Positions 50,753 to 61,129 of a DNA stretch of 64,000 nt are shown here, piece by piece; positions within the stretch are counted from its first letter, which is position 1; the number at the start of each line of letters is the position of its first letter. A model generated the notes under the pieces. That model did not search any database, was not told where the DNA came from, and was given only the letters and a program-made list of their open reading frames with translations. Position numbers and translations under genes: made by a program. Source of the DNA: Streptomyces antibioticus (GTDB lineage Bacteria; Actinomycetota; Actinomycetes; Streptomycetales; Streptomycetaceae); assembly GCF_001514065.1 (NCBI RefSeq), contig NZ_KQ948423.1, forward strand, positions 558,001 to 622,000. Reading direction: 5' to 3'.

Positions 50753-52240
50753 TCAGCCCCTCCCCAGAAGCAGTCGGGCCTCGCCGACAGTGATGACGGA
50801 ACCGGTGACGAGCACGCCGCCGCCCGCGAACTCGCCCTCCTCCTCGGCCAGCGTGATCGCGGCCTCCAGGGCGTCGGGCAGCCGCGGCTCGACCTGGACG
50901 CGCTCCTCGCCGAACACCTCGACGGCGATCGCTGCCAGCTCGTCGGCGTCCATGGCGCGGTGGCTGGAGTTCTGCGTGATCACGACCTCCGCGAAGATCG
51001 GCTCGAAGGCCTCCAGGAGCCCTCGTACGTTCTTGTCCCCGCTCGCCCCGACCACACCGATCAGCCGGCTGAAGTCGAAGGCCTCACCGACCGCCTCGGC
51101 GGTGGCGCGGGCGCCCGCCGGATTGTGGGCGGCGTCCAGCACGACGGTGGGAGACCGCCGTACGACCTCCAGCCTGCCGGGCGAGGACACGGCCGCGAAG
51201 GCCTTGCGGACGGTGTCGATGTCGAGCGGCTCGGGCCGCTGCGAGCCGACACCGAAGAACGCCTCGACGGCGGCGAGCGCGACGGCCGCGTTGTGTGCCT
51301 GGTAGGGGCCGTGCAGCGGGAGGTAGACCTCCTCGTACTCCCCGCCGAGCCCGCGCAGCGTCAGCAGCTGCCCGCCGACGGCGACCTGCCGCGAGACGAC
51401 CCCGAACTCGAGCCCCTCCCGAGCCACCGTGGCGTCGACCTCGACCGCCTTCTTGAGCAGCACCTGAGCGGCGTCGACCGGCTGCTGGGCCAGGATGACC
51501 GTCGCGTCCTGCTTGACGATGCCGGCCTTCTCCTTGGCGATCTCGCCGGGCGTCTCGCCGAGCCGGTCGGTGTGGTCGAGATCGATGGGCGTGACGACGG
51601 CGACGTCACCGTCGATGACGTTGGTGGCGTCCCAGGTGCCGCCCATGCCGACCTCGACGACGGCCACGTCCACGGGCGCGTCCGCGAAGGCCGCGTACGC
51701 CATGCCGGTCAGCACCTCGAAGAACGACAGCCGGTACTCCTGCTGCGCGTCCACCATCTCGACGTACGGCTTGATGTCCTCGTACGTCTCGATGAAGCGC
51801 TCGGCCGAGATCGGCGCCCCGTCGAGGCTGATGCGCTCGGTGACGGACTGCACGTGAGGGCTGGTGTACCGCCCCGTACGCAGCTCGAAGGCGCCGAGCA
51901 GGGCCTCGATCATGCGAGCCGTGGAGGTCTTGCCGTTCGTCCCCGTGATGTGGATCGAGGGGTACGACCGCTGCGGCTCGCCCAGGACGTCCATCAGCGC
52001 GGCGATGCGGCTGACGGAGGGCTCCAGCTTGGTCTCGCCCCAGCGCGTGGCGAGCTCCGCCTCGACGTCCCTGAGGGCCTTGTCGAGCTCGGGGTCCTCG
52101 GGGCGGGTCGGTACCTGCGCCTCCGGCGGGGAGCCCTGGGTGCGCAGGGTGCGGCTGCCGGCCTCGATGACCGCGAGGTCGGGGTCGCGGTCGGTCTCTG
52201 CCGAGATGATCTCGTCGAAGGGGTCGTCGGTGTCGCTCAC
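50753..52240 (-). CDS. folC: folylpolyglutamate synthase / dihydrofolate synthase
   Basis: A 495-residue Mur-ligase-fold enzyme that adds glutamates to folates (and may make dihydrofolate). An acidic extension of ~55 residues precedes the domain. Marks are SIHITGTNGKTSTARM (P-loop 99-105), TSPHVQSVTERI, VAVVEVGMGGTWDATNVI, VTPIDLDHTDRLG, EIAKEKAGIVK and VVLDAAHNPAGARATAE. The GTG is at 52240. It lies 88 bp downstream of valS. Confidence 0.97.
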   Translation of the reverse strand: MSDTDDPFDEIISAETDRDPDLAVIEAGSRTLRTQGSPPEAQVPTRPEDPELDKALRDVEAELATRWGETKLEPSVSRIAALMDVLGEPQRSYPSIHITGTNGKTSTARMIEALLGAFELRTGRYTSPHVQSVTERISLDGAPISAERFIETYEDIKPYVEMVDAQQEYRLSFFEVLTGMAYAAFADAPVDVAVVEVGMGGTWDATNVIDGDVAVVTPIDLDHTDRLGETPGEIAKEKAGIVKQDATVILAQQPVDAAQVLLKKAVEVDATVAREGLEFGVVSRQVAVGGQLLTLRGLGGEYEEVYLPLHGPYQAHNAAVALAAVEAFFGVGSQRPEPLDIDTVRKAFAAVSSPGRLEVVRRSPTVVLDAAHNPAGARATAEAVGEAFDFSRLIGVVGASGDKNVRGLLEAFEPIFAEVVITQNSSHRAMDADELAAIAVEVFGEERVQVEPRLPDALEAAITLAEEEGEFAGGGVLVTGSVITVGEARLLLGRG

Positions 52241-52279
52241 GGGGCCAGTCTACGGACGAGCAGTGACAGACGTAGGCGA

Positions 52280-52311
52280 AGGCCCCCGCAGCCTCGCGGC
52301 TCCGGGGGCCT
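52280..52311 (-). terminator. hairpin between valS and folC
   Basis: 9-bp arms AGGCCCCCG (52280-52288) and CGGGGGCCT (52303-52311), with a GCC/GGC inner pairing, begin 17 bp after the valS stop. No U-tract is present, so read-through into folC is likely. Confidence 0.55.
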
Positions 52312-52328
52312 CATCGCCGTACGGCCTC

Positions 52329-54953
52329 TTACGCCTGCGGCAGCCTGTCCAGCTGGGCCTGGATGCGGGCGATGTCCTCGTCCGCCTTCGCCAGGCGGCC
52401 GCGGATCTTGTCCACCACGTTGTCCGGGGCCTTGGCCAGGAACGCCTCGTTGCCGAGCTTGGCCGTGGCCTGGGCCTTCTCCTTCTCCGCCGCGGCGAGG
52501 TCCTTGGCGAGGCGCTTGCGCTCCGCCGCGACGTCGATCGTGCCGGAGAGGTCGAGGGCGACCTCGGCGCCGGCGACCGGGAGGGTCGCCGTGGCCGTGA
52601 AGGCGTCGCCCTCGGGCTGGAGGCGCAGGAGCTGGCGGATGGCGGCCTCGTGGGGCGCCAGCGCCGTGCCGTCGAGGGTGAGGCGGGCCGGGACGCGCTG
52701 GCCGGGCTGGAGGCCCTGGTCGGCGCGGAAGCGGCGGACCTCGGTGATGACGGACTGGAGCGACTCGATCTCCTGCTCGGCCGCCTTGTCGCGGAAGCCG
52801 CTGTCCGTGGGCCACTCGGCGATGACGACGGACTCGCCACCGGTGAGCGTGGTCCACAGGGTCTCCGTGACGAACGGGACCACCGGGTGCAGCAGCTTCA
52901 GCGTGACGTCGAGGACCTCGCCCAGGACGCGCTTGCTGACCTCGGCCGGCTCGCCGCCCGCCTGGAACGTCGTCTTGGACAGCTCGACGTACCAGTCGAA
53001 GACCTCGTCCCACGCGAAGTGGAAGAGGGCGTCGGAGAGCTTCGCGAACTGGAAGTCCTCGTAGAGGGCGTCGACTTCGGCGACCACCGAGTTGAGGCGG
53101 GACAGGATCCAGCGGTCCGTCGCCGACATCCGCTCCTGAGGAGGCAGCGGGCCCTCCACCGTCGCGCCGTTCATCAGCGCGAAGCGGGTGGCGTTCCAGA
53201 TCTTGTTGGCGAAGTTGCGGGAACCCTGGACCCAGTCCTCGCCGATCGGGACGTCGACACCCGGGTTGGCGCCGCGGGCGAGGGTGAACCGGAGGGCGTC
53301 GCTGCCGTACTTGTCCATCCAGTCCAGGGGATTGACGGCATTCCCGAAGGACTTCGACATCTTCTTGCCGAACTGGTCGCGGACCATGCCGTGCAGGGCG
53401 ATGGTGTGGAACGGCGGGGTGCCGTCCATCGCGTACAGGCCGAACATCATCATCCGGGCGACCCAGAAGAAGAGGATGTCGTAGCCGGTGACCAGGACGG
53501 AGTTCGGGTAGAACTTCGCGAGCGACTCGGTCTGTTCGGGCCAGCCGAGCGTGGAGAACGGCCACAGGCCGGAGGAGAACCAGGTGTCGAGGACGTCGGT
53601 GTCCTGACGCCAGCCCTCACCGGTGGGCGGCTCCTCGTCCGGGCCGACGCAGACGACCTCGCCCTCCGGCCCGTACCAGACCGGAATGCGGTGGCCCCAC
53701 CACAACTGCCGTGAGATGCACCAGTCGTGAAGGTTATCGACCCAGTCGAAGTACCGCTTCTCCATCTCCTGCGGGTGGATCTTGACGCGGCCGTCGCGGA
53801 CCGCGTCACCGGCGGCCTTCGCGAGCGGGCCGACCTTGACCCACCACTGCATGGACAGGCGCGGCTCGATGGTGGTCTTGCAGCGCGAGCAGTGGCCGAC
53901 GGAGTGGACGTACGGTCGCTTCTCGGCGACGATCCGGCCCTCGGCGCGCAGCGCGGCGACGATCGCGGAGCGGGCCTCCAGGCGGTCCAGGCCCTGGAAG
54001 GGACCGTGGGCCGTGATGACGGCGTGCTCGTCCATGATCGTGATGGCCGGCAGGTCGTGCCGCTGGCCGATCTCGAAGTCGTTCGGGTCGTGGGCCGGGG
54101 TGACCTTGACGGCGCCCGTGCCGAACTCCGGGTCGACGTGGGTGTCGGCGACGACCGGGATGGAGCGGTCGGTCAGCGGCAGCTTGATCTGCTTGCCGAC
54201 GAGGTGCTTGTACCGCTCGTCGTCGGGGTGAACGGCGACGGCGGTGTCACCGAGCATGGTCTCGGCACGGGTCGTGGCGACGACGATGGTGTCGTCCCCC
54301 TCCCCGTACTTCATGCTGACCAACTCGCCGTCGTCGTCCTGGTACTCGACCTCGATGTCCGAGATCGCCGTCAGACAGCGCGGACACCAGTTGATGATGC
54401 GCTCGGCGCGGTAGATCAGCTCGTCGTCGTAGAGCCGCTTGAAGATGGTCTGGACGGCCTGCGACAGCCCCTCGTCCATGGTGAAGCGCTCGCGCGACCA
54501 CGCGACGCCGTCACCGAGGCGCCGCATCTGCCCGGAGATCTGCCCGCCGGACTCGCCCTTCCACTGCCAGACCCGCTCGACGAAGGCCTCACGGCCGAGG
54601 TCGTGCCGGGACTTCCCTTCCTTCCCGAGCTCCCTCTCGACGACGTTCTGGGTGGCGATGCCGGCGTGGTCCATGCCGGGCTGCCACAGCGTCTCGAAGC
54701 CCTGCATGCGCTTACGGCGGGTCAGGGCGTCGATGAGGGTGTGCTCGAAGGCGTGCCCGAGGTGGAGCGAGCCGGTGACGTTGGGAGGCGGGATGACGAT
54801 GGTGTACGGCGGCTTGTCGCTCTTCTCATCGGCCTCGAAGTAACCACGCTCTACCCAGCGCTCGTACAGCGGCCCCTCTACATCGGCCGGCGCGTACTGG
54901 GTCGGCAGTTCGGTGTTGGGCGCTGGAGGCTGCTGCTGAGCGTTCTCGGTCAC
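52329..54953 (-). CDS. valS: valyl-tRNA synthetase
   Basis: An 874-residue class I synthetase charging tRNA-Val. It contains the ATP-site [18 protein letters not shown] (HLGH 64-67), the CP1 editing domain with [53 protein letters not shown]-like [15 protein letters not shown] (about 528) and the C-terminal coiled-coil tRNA-binding arm ([20 protein letters not shown]). The GTG at 54953 has no clear ribosome-binding site. Confidence 0.98.
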   Translation of the reverse strand: MTENAQQQPPAPNTELPTQYAPADVEGPLYERWVERGYFEADEKSDKPPYTIVIPPPNVTGSLHLGHAFEHTLIDALTRRKRMQGFETLWQPGMDHAGIATQNVVERELGKEGKSRHDLGREAFVERVWQWKGESGGQISGQMRRLGDGVAWSRERFTMDEGLSQAVQTIFKRLYDDELIYRAERIINWCPRCLTAISDIEVEYQDDDGELVSMKYGEGDDTIVVATTRAETMLGDTAVAVHPDDERYKHLVGKQIKLPLTDRSIPVVADTHVDPEFGTGAVKVTPAHDPNDFEIGQRHDLPAITIMDEHAVITAHGPFQGLDRLEARSAIVAALRAEGRIVAEKRPYVHSVGHCSRCKTTIEPRLSMQWWVKVGPLAKAAGDAVRDGRVKIHPQEMEKRYFDWVDNLHDWCISRQLWWGHRIPVWYGPEGEVVCVGPDEEPPTGEGWRQDTDVLDTWFSSGLWPFSTLGWPEQTESLAKFYPNSVLVTGYDILFFWVARMMMFGLYAMDGTPPFHTIALHGMVRDQFGKKMSKSFGNAVNPLDWMDKYGSDALRFTLARGANPGVDVPIGEDWVQGSRNFANKIWNATRFALMNGATVEGPLPPQERMSATDRWILSRLNSVVAEVDALYEDFQFAKLSDALFHFAWDEVFDWYVELSKTTFQAGGEPAEVSKRVLGEVLDVTLKLLHPVVPFVTETLWTTLTGGESVVIAEWPTDSGFRDKAAEQEIESLQSVITEVRRFRADQGLQPGQRVPARLTLDGTALAPHEAAIRQLLRLQPEGDAFTATATLPVAGAEVALDLSGTIDVAAERKRLAKDLAAAEKEKAQATAKLGNEAFLAKAPDNVVDKIRGRLAKADEDIARIQAQLDRLPQA

Positions 54954-55089
54954 GGGGTCAGTTTAGGGGTGTCCCGGGCGTGTCCCGAAACGCGTTTGTT
55001 CTGTAACGGTGCGCCCCCCGATGCGTTCCGCGCGCCGGGCCTGCGCCAGGATGTCTGGAACACATAAGTATCTGGAGGGGAACCCAGTA

Positions 55090-56013
55090 ATGAGCTACAA
55101 CCAGCCGGGCCCGTACGGCGGGCAGCCCCAGCAGCCCGGCCCGTACGGCCAGCCGGGCCCCTACGGCCAGCAGCCGCCGCAGGCCCCCCAGCCCGGCTAT
55201 GGCTACCCTCAGCAGCCGACCGCGCCCCAGCCGGGTTACGGCTACCCACAGCAGCCCCCGCAGGGCGTGCCGCCGCAGGGCCAGCCCCCGTACGGCCAGC
55301 AGCCGCCCTACGGCCAGCCCCCGTACGGCGTCCCGCAGCCCCCGGCCCCGGGCGGCGGCAAGAAGAAGCTCGGCATCATCATCGGCGCGGTGGCCGTGGT
55401 GGCGGCTATCGCGGTGGGGGCGGCGTTGCTGCTCAAGGGTGGTGGCAGCGGCGGGTCCGACATCGCGGACGACGGCACGTACAAGCTGACGACACCGGCG
55501 ACGGTCATCGACAGCGAGTACAAGAAGGGCAACGACGCCGACGCCGACACGCTCACCGAGAGCGATGTCAAGGACGCGGAGTCATGGGGCGTCAAGAACG
55601 CCAAGGACGTCAGCGCGGGCTACTCCGCCGGGTCGGAGAGCGCACCGAAGGAGCTGATGTTCGCCGGCGTCTACGGCTCCATCGAGGACCCCGAGAAGGT
55701 CGTCGACGCGATGTTCGCCAGCATGAAGAAGGAGGCCGAGAAGGACTCGGACTCCGGTCAGAAGCTCGTGGGCTCCCCCACCGAGCAGAAGCCCGCCGGT
55801 TTCGAGAACGGCGTCATGAAGTGCCAGGAGATCGAGTCCACCGAATCCGGCATGACGGTGAAGATGCCGTTCTGCGTCTGGGGTGACCACAGCACGGTCG
55901 CCTACGTACTCTCGTACGACGTGGCCGAGCTGATCGGGGGCAAGAGCAAGACGATGGCGGAGGCGGCCGAACTGACCGCCAAGCTCCGCCAGGACGTGCG
56001 CGTGAAGGCCTGA
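55090..56013 (+). CDS. Pro/Gly/Tyr/Gln-rich single-pass membrane protein
   Basis: A 307-residue protein. The first ~90 residues are a low-complexity cytoplasmic region built of GPYGQ, PPYGQ and PGYGYPQQP units. A GKKK stop signal precedes the transmembrane helix LGIIIGAVAVVAAIAVGAALLL, followed by a Gly/Ser linker and an extracytoplasmic domain of ~180 residues (ISYNTE-free, with GVKNAKDVSAGYSA, LMFAGVYGSIEDPEKVVDAMFA, GVMKCQEI and MPFCVWGDHSTVAYVLSYD; one Cys pair). The ATG at 55090 follows GGAGG by about 11 bases. Such Pro-rich tails in actinobacteria are often phosphorylated or self-associating, but the role here is unknown. It diverges from valS and converges on clpX. Confidence 0.88.
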   Translation: MSYNQPGPYGGQPQQPGPYGQPGPYGQQPPQAPQPGYGYPQQPTAPQPGYGYPQQPPQGVPPQGQPPYGQQPPYGQPPYGVPQPPAPGGGKKKLGIIIGAVAVVAAIAVGAALLLKGGGSGGSDIADDGTYKLTTPATVIDSEYKKGNDADADTLTESDVKDAESWGVKNAKDVSAGYSAGSESAPKELMFAGVYGSIEDPEKVVDAMFASMKKEAEKDSDSGQKLVGSPTEQKPAGFENGVMKCQEIESTESGMTVKMPFCVWGDHSTVAYVLSYDVAELIGGKSKTMAEAAELTAKLRQDVRVKA

Positions 56014-56026
56014 CGTTCGTCAACAG

Positions 56027-56062
56027 CGAAGGGGCCCCGGTCGGTTGACCGGGGCCCCTTCG
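56027..56062. terminator. bidirectional terminator between convergent genes
   Basis: A perfect 16-bp stem (56027-56042 with 56047-56062; core GAAGGGGCCCCGGTC) has a GGTT tetraloop. It lies between the stops of the membrane protein (56013) and clpX (56085) and can serve both. A short T-containing run follows on the plus strand. Confidence 0.9.
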
Positions 56063-56084
56063 TTCGTGTCTCTGTCTGCGGCCG

Positions 56085-57374
56085 TTACGCCGTCTTCTGC
56101 TCGCCCGACCCGCGCCCGCCCCGCGCATCCCGCGGAATCAGCGTCGGGTTGACGTTGGAGTGGACGACGTCCGCCGTGATGACGACCCGGGCCACGTCCT
56201 TGCGGGACGGGATCTCGTACATCACGCCCTGGAGGACTTCCTCCATGATGGCGCGCAGGCCGCGCGCGCCGGTCTGGCGGAGGATGGCCTGGTCGGCGAT
56301 GGCCTCCAGGGCCTCGCGCTCGAAGTCCAGCTCCACGCCGTCGAGTTCGAAGAGGCGCTGGTACTGCTTCACCAGGGCGTTCCGCGGCTCCACCAGGATC
56401 TGGAGGAGGGCTTCCCTGTCCAGGTTGTGGACCGAGGTGATGACCGGGAGGCGGCCGATGAACTCGGGGATCATCCCGAACTTCACCAGGTCCTCCGGCA
56501 TGACGTCCTCGAACTGGTCCTTGGCCTCCAGCTCGCGCTTCGAGCGGATCGTCGCACCGAAGCCGATGCCCTTGGCGCCGGCCCGCGATTCGATGAGCTT
56601 CTCCAGGCCGGCGAAGGCACCGCCCACGATGAACAGGACGTTCGTCGTGTCGATCTGGATGAACTCCTGGTGCGGGTGCTTGCGGCCGCCCTGGGGCGGG
56701 ACCGAGGCCGTGGTGCCTTCGAGGATCTTCAGGAGGGCCTGCTGGACGCCCTCGCCGCTCACGTCGCGTGTGATGGAGGGGTTTTCACTCTTCCTCGCGA
56801 CCTTGTCGATCTCATCGATGTAGATGATGCCCGTCTCGGCCTTCTTGACGTCGTAGTCGGCCGCCTGGATGAGCTTCAGGAGGATGTTCTCGACGTCCTC
56901 GCCTACGTAACCCGCCTCCGTGAGCGCCGTTGCGTCCGCGATCGCGAAGGGGACGTTCAGCATGCGGGCCAGTGTCTGGGCCAGCAGCGTCTTGCCCGAG
57001 CCCGTGGGGCCGAGGAGCAGGATGTTGGACTTCGCCAACTCGATCGCGTCGTCACGGCCGTTGCCGCCGCCGTTCTCGCCGGCCTGGACGCGCTTGTAGT
57101 GGTTGTAGACCGCGACGGAGAGGGCCTTCTTCGCCGCCTCCTGGCCGACCACGTAGCCCTCGAGGAACTCGTAGATCTCGCGGGGCTTGGGGAGTTCCTC
57201 CCAGCGCACCTCGCTGGTCTCCGCCAGCTCTTCCTCGATGATCTCGTTGCAGAGATCGATGCACTCGTCGCAGATGTAGACACCGGGCCCTGCGATGAGC
57301 TTCTTGACCTGCTTCTGGCTCTTGCCGCAGAACGAGCACTTGAGCAGATCGCCGCCGTCACCGATGCGTGCCAC
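56085..57374 (-). CDS. clpX: ClpX ATPase, unfoldase of the Clp protease
   Basis: A 429-residue AAA+ unfoldase that feeds tagged proteins to ClpP. It contains the N-terminal C4 zinc domain (Cys13, 16, 35, 38: CSFCGKS...[10 protein letters not shown]), Walker [16 protein letters not shown], Walker [11 protein letters not shown], the ClpP-contacting KGIGFGA loop, [11 protein letters not shown] and a C-terminal small domain. The GTG at 57374 follows AGGGGA. It is downstream of clpP2 with a structured 189-bp gap, so it may have its own promoter. Confidence 0.98.
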   Translation of the reverse strand: MARIGDGGDLLKCSFCGKSQKQVKKLIAGPGVYICDECIDLCNEIIEEELAETSEVRWEELPKPREIYEFLEGYVVGQEAAKKALSVAVYNHYKRVQAGENGGGNGRDDAIELAKSNILLLGPTGSGKTLLAQTLARMLNVPFAIADATALTEAGYVGEDVENILLKLIQAADYDVKKAETGIIYIDEIDKVARKSENPSITRDVSGEGVQQALLKILEGTTASVPPQGGRKHPHQEFIQIDTTNVLFIVGGAFAGLEKLIESRAGAKGIGFGATIRSKRELEAKDQFEDVMPEDLVKFGMIPEFIGRLPVITSVHNLDREALLQILVEPRNALVKQYQRLFELDGVELDFEREALEAIADQAILRQTGARGLRAIMEEVLQGVMYEIPSRKDVARVVITADVVHSNVNPTLIPRDARGGRGSGEQKTA

Positions 57375-57479
57375 GGTGTGCTTCCCCTTCGCCTGGGAGA
57401 CGACTGGACGCTTTCGAGTCCAGCGGCTCCTGGTGCTGCCTTAATCCGACGGTACCTTGCCTGGCCCCCCGTTCGGGCC

Positions 57480-57540
57480 CCCCTTGGCCGGGTTCACTTT
57501 GACGTGCAGCGTGTCAAAGCACACGAACCATGCCAAGGGG
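57480..57540 (-). other. long nested inverted repeat between clpP2 and clpX
   Basis: On the minus strand the 61 bases fold as three stacked stems: CCCCTTGGC with GCCAAGGGG (9 bp), GGTTC with GAACC (5 bp) and CTTTGAC with GTCAAAG (7 bp), closed by a 9-base loop. The structure begins 23 bp after the clpP2 stop and has no U-tract. It may be a transcription-weakening or RNA-processing element between the protease and unfoldase genes. Confidence 0.65.
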
Positions 57541-57563
57541 CGGCAGACGATACAGCAGCCGCG

Positions 57564-58244
57564 TCAGCGGACTGCGGCGTTGTTCATCTTCCGGGTGGAG
57601 ATGATCTGGTCGACCAGACCGTAGGCGAGCGCCTCCTCGGCCGTGAGGATCTTGTCGCGCTCGATGTCCTCGCGGATCTTCTCGATCGGCGTGGTGGAGT
57701 GCTTGGCCAGCATCTCCTCCAGCTGCGCGCGCATCCGCAGGATCTCGTTGGCGGCGATCTCCAGGTCGGAGACCTGACCGCGGCCGGTCTCGCTGTACGG
57801 CTGGTGGATCAGGACGCGGGCGTTCGGCAGCGCCATGCGCTTGCCCGGCGTACCGGCGGCCAGCAGGATCGCGGCGGCGGAGGCCGCCTGGCCCATGCAG
57901 ACCGTCTGGATGTCGGGCTTCACGAACTGCATCGTGTCGTAGATCGCCGTGAGGGCGGTGAAGGAGCCGCCCGGGCTGTTGATGTAGACCGAGATGTCCC
58001 GGTCGGGGTCCATCGACTCCAGGCACAGCAGCTGCGCCATGACGTCGTTGGCGGAGGCGTCGTCGATCTGGACGCCGAGGAAGATCACGCGCTCCTCGAA
58101 GAGCTTCGCGTACGGGTCGTACTCACGAATGCCCTGCGAGGTGCGCTCGACGAAGCGCGGGATGACGTACCGGGACTCCGCCGAGGGGCCCGTGTACTCG
58201 GCGCGCGTGCGGTCGTACAGGCCGCTGCCGGGGAAGTCGTTCAC
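57564..58244 (-). CDS. clpP2: ATP-dependent Clp protease proteolytic subunit 2
   Basis: A 226-residue serine peptidase subunit. Motifs are [22 protein letters not shown], the nucleophile in [12 protein letters not shown] (Ser122) and the histidine in VLIHQPYS (His147). The N-terminal ~45 residues ([18 protein letters not shown]) are longer than in ClpP1, as expected for a processed propeptide. The GTG has AGGAG 7 bases upstream. In Streptomyces, ClpP1 and ClpP2 form one operon and a mixed protease. It starts 70 bp after clpP1. Confidence 0.97.
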   Translation of the reverse strand: MNDFPGSGLYDRTRAEYTGPSAESRYVIPRFVERTSQGIREYDPYAKLFEERVIFLGVQIDDASANDVMAQLLCLESMDPDRDISVYINSPGGSFTALTAIYDTMQFVKPDIQTVCMGQAASAAAILLAAGTPGKRMALPNARVLIHQPYSETGRGQVSDLEIAANEILRMRAQLEEMLAKHSTTPIEKIREDIERDKILTAEEALAYGLVDQIISTRKMNNAAVR

Positions 58245-58314
58245 TGTCTGTCTCCTAGGAGCTGAGGCGGTCGGCTGGGGGCTCTGCGGGCCGTTGCGGG
58301 CCCTGCGGTGGGGC

Positions 58315-58932
58315 TCAGGCCCCGGTGCCGCCGCCGCCCGGCATGTTGGCGGCCGTGGTGATGACCTCGTCGATGAGGCCGTACTCCTTGGCCTCCTCCG
58401 CGTCGAACCAGCGGTCGCGGTCGGAGGCGCGGGTGATCTCCTCGAACGACTGACCGGTGTGCTGCGAGGTGAGCTCGGCCATGCGCTTCTTGGTGTGCAG
58501 CAGCCGCTCGGCGTGGATCTTGATGTCCGAGGCCGAGCCGGCGAGACCGGCGGACGGCTGGTGGATCAGGATCTCGGCGTTCGGCAGCGCGAAGCGCTTG
58601 CCGGGGGTGCCCGCGCTGAGCAGGAACTGGCCCATGGAGGCGGCGAGACCCATGGCGATGGTCACCACGTCGTTCTTGATGTACTGCATGGTGTCGTAGA
58701 TCGCCATGCCGGCCGTGATCGAACCGCCCGGGCTGTTGATGTAGAGGTAGATGTCCTTGTCCGGGTCCGCGGCAAGGAGCAGCAGCTGTGCGGTGATCTT
58801 GTTCGCGATGTCGTCGTCGACCGGCTGGCCGAGGAAGATGATCCGCTCGTTGAGCAGCCGGTTGTAGACCTGGTCGCCGAGGCCACCACCGATGGAAGGC
58901 TCGCCGGCGGCTGAGGGCATCAGATTCGTCAC
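58315..58932 (-). CDS. clpP1: ATP-dependent Clp protease proteolytic subunit 1
   Basis: A 205-residue serine peptidase subunit starting at the GTG at 58932 ([16 protein letters not shown]), with AGGTGG 4 bases upstream. The open frame to 58974 is not family-like. Catalytic segments are [34 protein letters not shown] (Ser99) and [12 protein letters not shown] (His124), ending in a Gly-rich PGGGGTGA. Loss of clpP1 in S. lividans is known to block aerial mycelium formation. The gene is a known target of the activator ClgR; see the site upstream. Confidence 0.98.
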   Translation of the reverse strand: MTNLMPSAAGEPSIGGGLGDQVYNRLLNERIIFLGQPVDDDIANKITAQLLLLAADPDKDIYLYINSPGGSITAGMAIYDTMQYIKNDVVTIAMGLAASMGQFLLSAGTPGKRFALPNAEILIHQPSAGLAGSASDIKIHAERLLHTKKRMAELTSQHTGQSFEEITRASDRDRWFDAEEAKEYGLIDEVITTAANMPGGGGTGA

Positions 58933-59040
58933 GTATCCACCTGCTCGTCTTACGACGGCGCCGGGCCGTCTCACGTTTCCCTGCGTGTTCCCTGCGGGGC
59001 TTGGAGCCGCTCGGGGACTCCACTCCCCTCGTATTCATGG

Positions 59041-59098
59041 ACCCTAACGCGCTGGTCCCTTCGGGGAATCCCGGATACCGGGCTGTTCGCCGGGGGCG
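59041..59098 (-). promoter_or_regulatory. clpP1 promoter region with ClgR-like box
   Basis: On the plus strand GTTCGC-N5-GCG occurs at 59085-59098 (CGC-N5-GCGAAC on the minus strand), matching the known ClgR operator pattern of actinobacterial clp genes except at one inner position. A TAGGGT -10-like hexamer lies downstream at 59046-59041, about 109 bp before the clpP1 start. No good -35 box is seen, consistent with activator dependence. Confidence 0.55.
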
Positions 59099-59128
59099 TA
59101 GCGCGGGGGCGTCCTGGCGGGAAGCCGA

Positions 59129-59162
59129 ACGGGCCCCGGGTCATGAGTGACCCGGGGCCCGT
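59129..59162 (-). terminator. terminator of tig
   Basis: A perfect 15-bp stem (59129-59143 with 59148-59162; core ACGGGCCCCGGGTCA) with a TGAG loop lies 27 bp after the tig stop. It separates tig from the clpP1 promoter. Confidence 0.85.
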
Positions 59163-59188
59163 CCTACGACCTACGAGGTGCCGTGGGC

Positions 59189-60595
59189 TCAGCCCTCGGT
59201 CTTCTCGGTGTCGGCCTCGGTGGCGTCGGCCTCCGTGGCCTCCGCGGCGACGTCCGCGGCCGCCTCGACCTCAGCGGCCTCGTCCTCGTCGTCCAGGTCG
59301 ATGACCTCGCCGTTGGTGTCCTTCACCGTGGCGGCCTCGACCACGACGGCCAGGGCCTTGCCGCGGGCGACCTCGCCGACGAGGAGCGGAACCTGACCGC
59401 CCTCGACGACCGCCTGGGCGAACTGGTCGGGGGACATGCCGGAGGAGGCGGCGCGGCGCATGAGGTGCTCGGTGAGCTCCTCCTGGTTCACGTTCAGCTT
59501 CTCGCGCTTGACCAGGGCGTCCAGGACGAACTGGGTCTTGATGCCCTTGACCGCGGCGTCCTTGGTCTCGGTGTCGAACTCCTCGGCCGTCTTGCCCTGG
59601 ATCTCGAGGTACTTCTCGAGGTCGAGGCCCATCTGGCCGAGCTGGTGGTGCTCCAGGTTGTGCTTGCGGGTGTTGATCTCGTCCTCGAGCAGCTTCTCGG
59701 GGACGGGCACCTCGACGAGCTCCAGGAGCTTCTCCAGGACGCGCTCCTGGGCCTGGGTGGCCTGGTCGTACTGCTTCATGTTCTCGAGGCGCTTGCGGCT
59801 GTCGGCCTTCAGCTCGTCGAGGGTGTCGAACTCGGAGGCGAGCTGCGCGAACTCGTCGTCCAGCTCGGGCAGTTCGCGGGCGGCGACCTGGGTGACCTTG
59901 ACGGTGACCTCGGCCTCCTTGCCGGCCGCGGAGCCGCCCTTGAGCTCGGAGGTGAAGGTGGCCTCGCCACCGGCCTCCAGGCCCTTCACGGCGTCGTCGA
60001 TGCCCTCGAGGAGCTCGCCGGAGCCGATGGTGTAGGAGACACCGCTGGCGATGCCGTCCTCGAGCACCTCTCCGTCGACCTTGGCCTCCAGGTCGATCGT
60101 GACGACGTCGCCGTCCTCGGCGGCGCGCTCGACCGGGGAGGTGGAGGCGAAGCGCTCACGGAGCTGCTCGACGGACTTGTCGACGTCCTCGTCGGTGACC
60201 TCGACCGCGTCGACCTCGACCTCGATGCCGGAGAAGTCCGGGATCTCCAGGGCGGGGCGGATGTCGACCTCGGCGGTGAAGTTCAGCGTGTCGCCGTCCT
60301 TCAGCTCGGTGATGTCGACCTCGGGCTGGCCGAGGACGTCCAGGTCGGCCTCGTTGACCGCCTCGGTGTAGAACTTCGGAAGCGCGTCGTTGACCGCCTC
60401 CTCCAGGACCGCACCGCGGCCGAACCGCTGGTCGATGACGCGGGCCGGGATCTTGCCCTTGCGGAAGCCCTTCACCGTGACCTGCTGGTTGATCTTCTTG
60501 TACGCCGCGTCGAGGCTGTCCTTGAGCTCCTCGAAGGGCACCTCGACAGTGAGCCGAACCCGCGTCGGGTTCAGGTTCTCAACGGCGCTCTTCAC
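59189..60595 (-). CDS. tig: trigger factor, ribosome-associated chaperone
   Basis: A 468-residue chaperone and prolyl isomerase that meets nascent chains at the ribosome exit. The N-terminal ribosome-binding domain ([43 protein letters not shown] tip motif) is followed by an FKBP domain ([21 protein letters not shown]) and a helical C-terminal domain. It ends in a long acidic tail ([16 protein letters not shown]). The GTG at 60595 has AAGGAG 8 bases upstream; the open frame to 60706 is spurious. Confidence 0.98.
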   Translation of the reverse strand: MKSAVENLNPTRVRLTVEVPFEELKDSLDAAYKKINQQVTVKGFRKGKIPARVIDQRFGRGAVLEEAVNDALPKFYTEAVNEADLDVLGQPEVDITELKDGDTLNFTAEVDIRPALEIPDFSGIEVEVDAVEVTDEDVDKSVEQLRERFASTSPVERAAEDGDVVTIDLEAKVDGEVLEDGIASGVSYTIGSGELLEGIDDAVKGLEAGGEATFTSELKGGSAAGKEAEVTVKVTQVAARELPELDDEFAQLASEFDTLDELKADSRKRLENMKQYDQATQAQERVLEKLLELVEVPVPEKLLEDEINTRKHNLEHHQLGQMGLDLEKYLEIQGKTAEEFDTETKDAAVKGIKTQFVLDALVKREKLNVNQEELTEHLMRRAASSGMSPDQFAQAVVEGGQVPLLVGEVARGKALAVVVEAATVKDTNGEVIDLDDEDEAAEVEAAADVAAEATEADATEADTEKTEG

Positions 60596-60715
60596 GGTTC
60601 GGTCTCCTTGTGGCTGACTTCTTGGATTCTGCCGGGGCCAGAACGGCTCCGGCGGATTCGCCGCCCGGAGGATGTCGTCGGGGTCGGACGAGAGACACAC
60701 GGGCATGCAGCTTGC

Positions 60716-60744
60716 ATAGTAACCGCAGCCACGACACGCCCCAA
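60716..60744 (-). promoter_or_regulatory. predicted tig promoter
   Basis: On the minus strand TTGGGG (60744-60739) and TACTAT (60721-60716) are 17 bases apart, predicting a leader of about 115 bases before tig. A small palindrome ATGCA-GCT-TGCAT at 60704-60716 overlaps the expected start point. Confidence 0.4.
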
Positions 60745-60761
60745 AAGGCGATCAAGGAAGA

Positions 60762-60838
60762 TGGTCGGGGTGGCGGGATTTGAACCCACGGCCTTCCGCT
60801 CCCAAAGCGGACGCGCTACCAAGCTGCGCCACACCCCG
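60762..60838 (-). tRNA. tRNA-Pro (anticodon TGG)
   Basis: On the minus strand the acceptor arm CGGGGTG pairs with CACCCCG. The anticodon stem TCCGC/GCGGA encloses the loop TTTGGGA with anticodon TGG, and the T loop is GGTTCAAATCC. The 3' CCA is encoded (60764-60762). Confidence 0.97.
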
Positions 60839-60990
60839 TCTGGTGCGACACGTAGGGTACATGCCCGCAGGCCATGGGATCGCCGCATTTACGGGCTGCG
60901 CGCCAAGGTGGACCGGGGTGTGCGGCGAAGGGGGCCGACCCGCTACGATGCCTTCTGTGCCGCGGTCACCTGACCTGCGGCGCGTCGCGT

Positions 60991-61061
60991 GCGGGCGTAG
61001 CTCAATGGTAGAGCCCTAGTCTTCCAAACTAGCTACGCGGGTTCGATTCCCGTCGCCCGCT
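60991..61061 (+). tRNA. tRNA-Gly (anticodon TCC)
   Basis: The acceptor arm GCGGGCG pairs with CGCCCGC. The D loop is AGCTCAATGGTAGAGC, the anticodon stem CTAGT/ACTAG holds the loop CTTCCAA (anticodon TCC), and the T arm contains GGTTCGATTCC. CCA is not encoded. 71 bases. Confidence 0.97.
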
Positions 61062-61072
61062 CTGAACGGCAG

Positions 61073-61100
61073 AGGGCCGGTTCCCCCAGGAACCGGCCCT
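61073..61100 (+). terminator. terminator after tRNA-Gly
   Basis: A perfect 12-bp stem AGGGCCGGTTCC / GGAACCGGCCCT (61073-61084, 61089-61100) with a CCCA loop is followed by TTTCGTTGTGT. It also faces the end of the convergent kinase gene. Confidence 0.92.
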
Positions 61101-61129
61101 TTCGTTGTGTGTTCGCGGATGTGTGCAGG

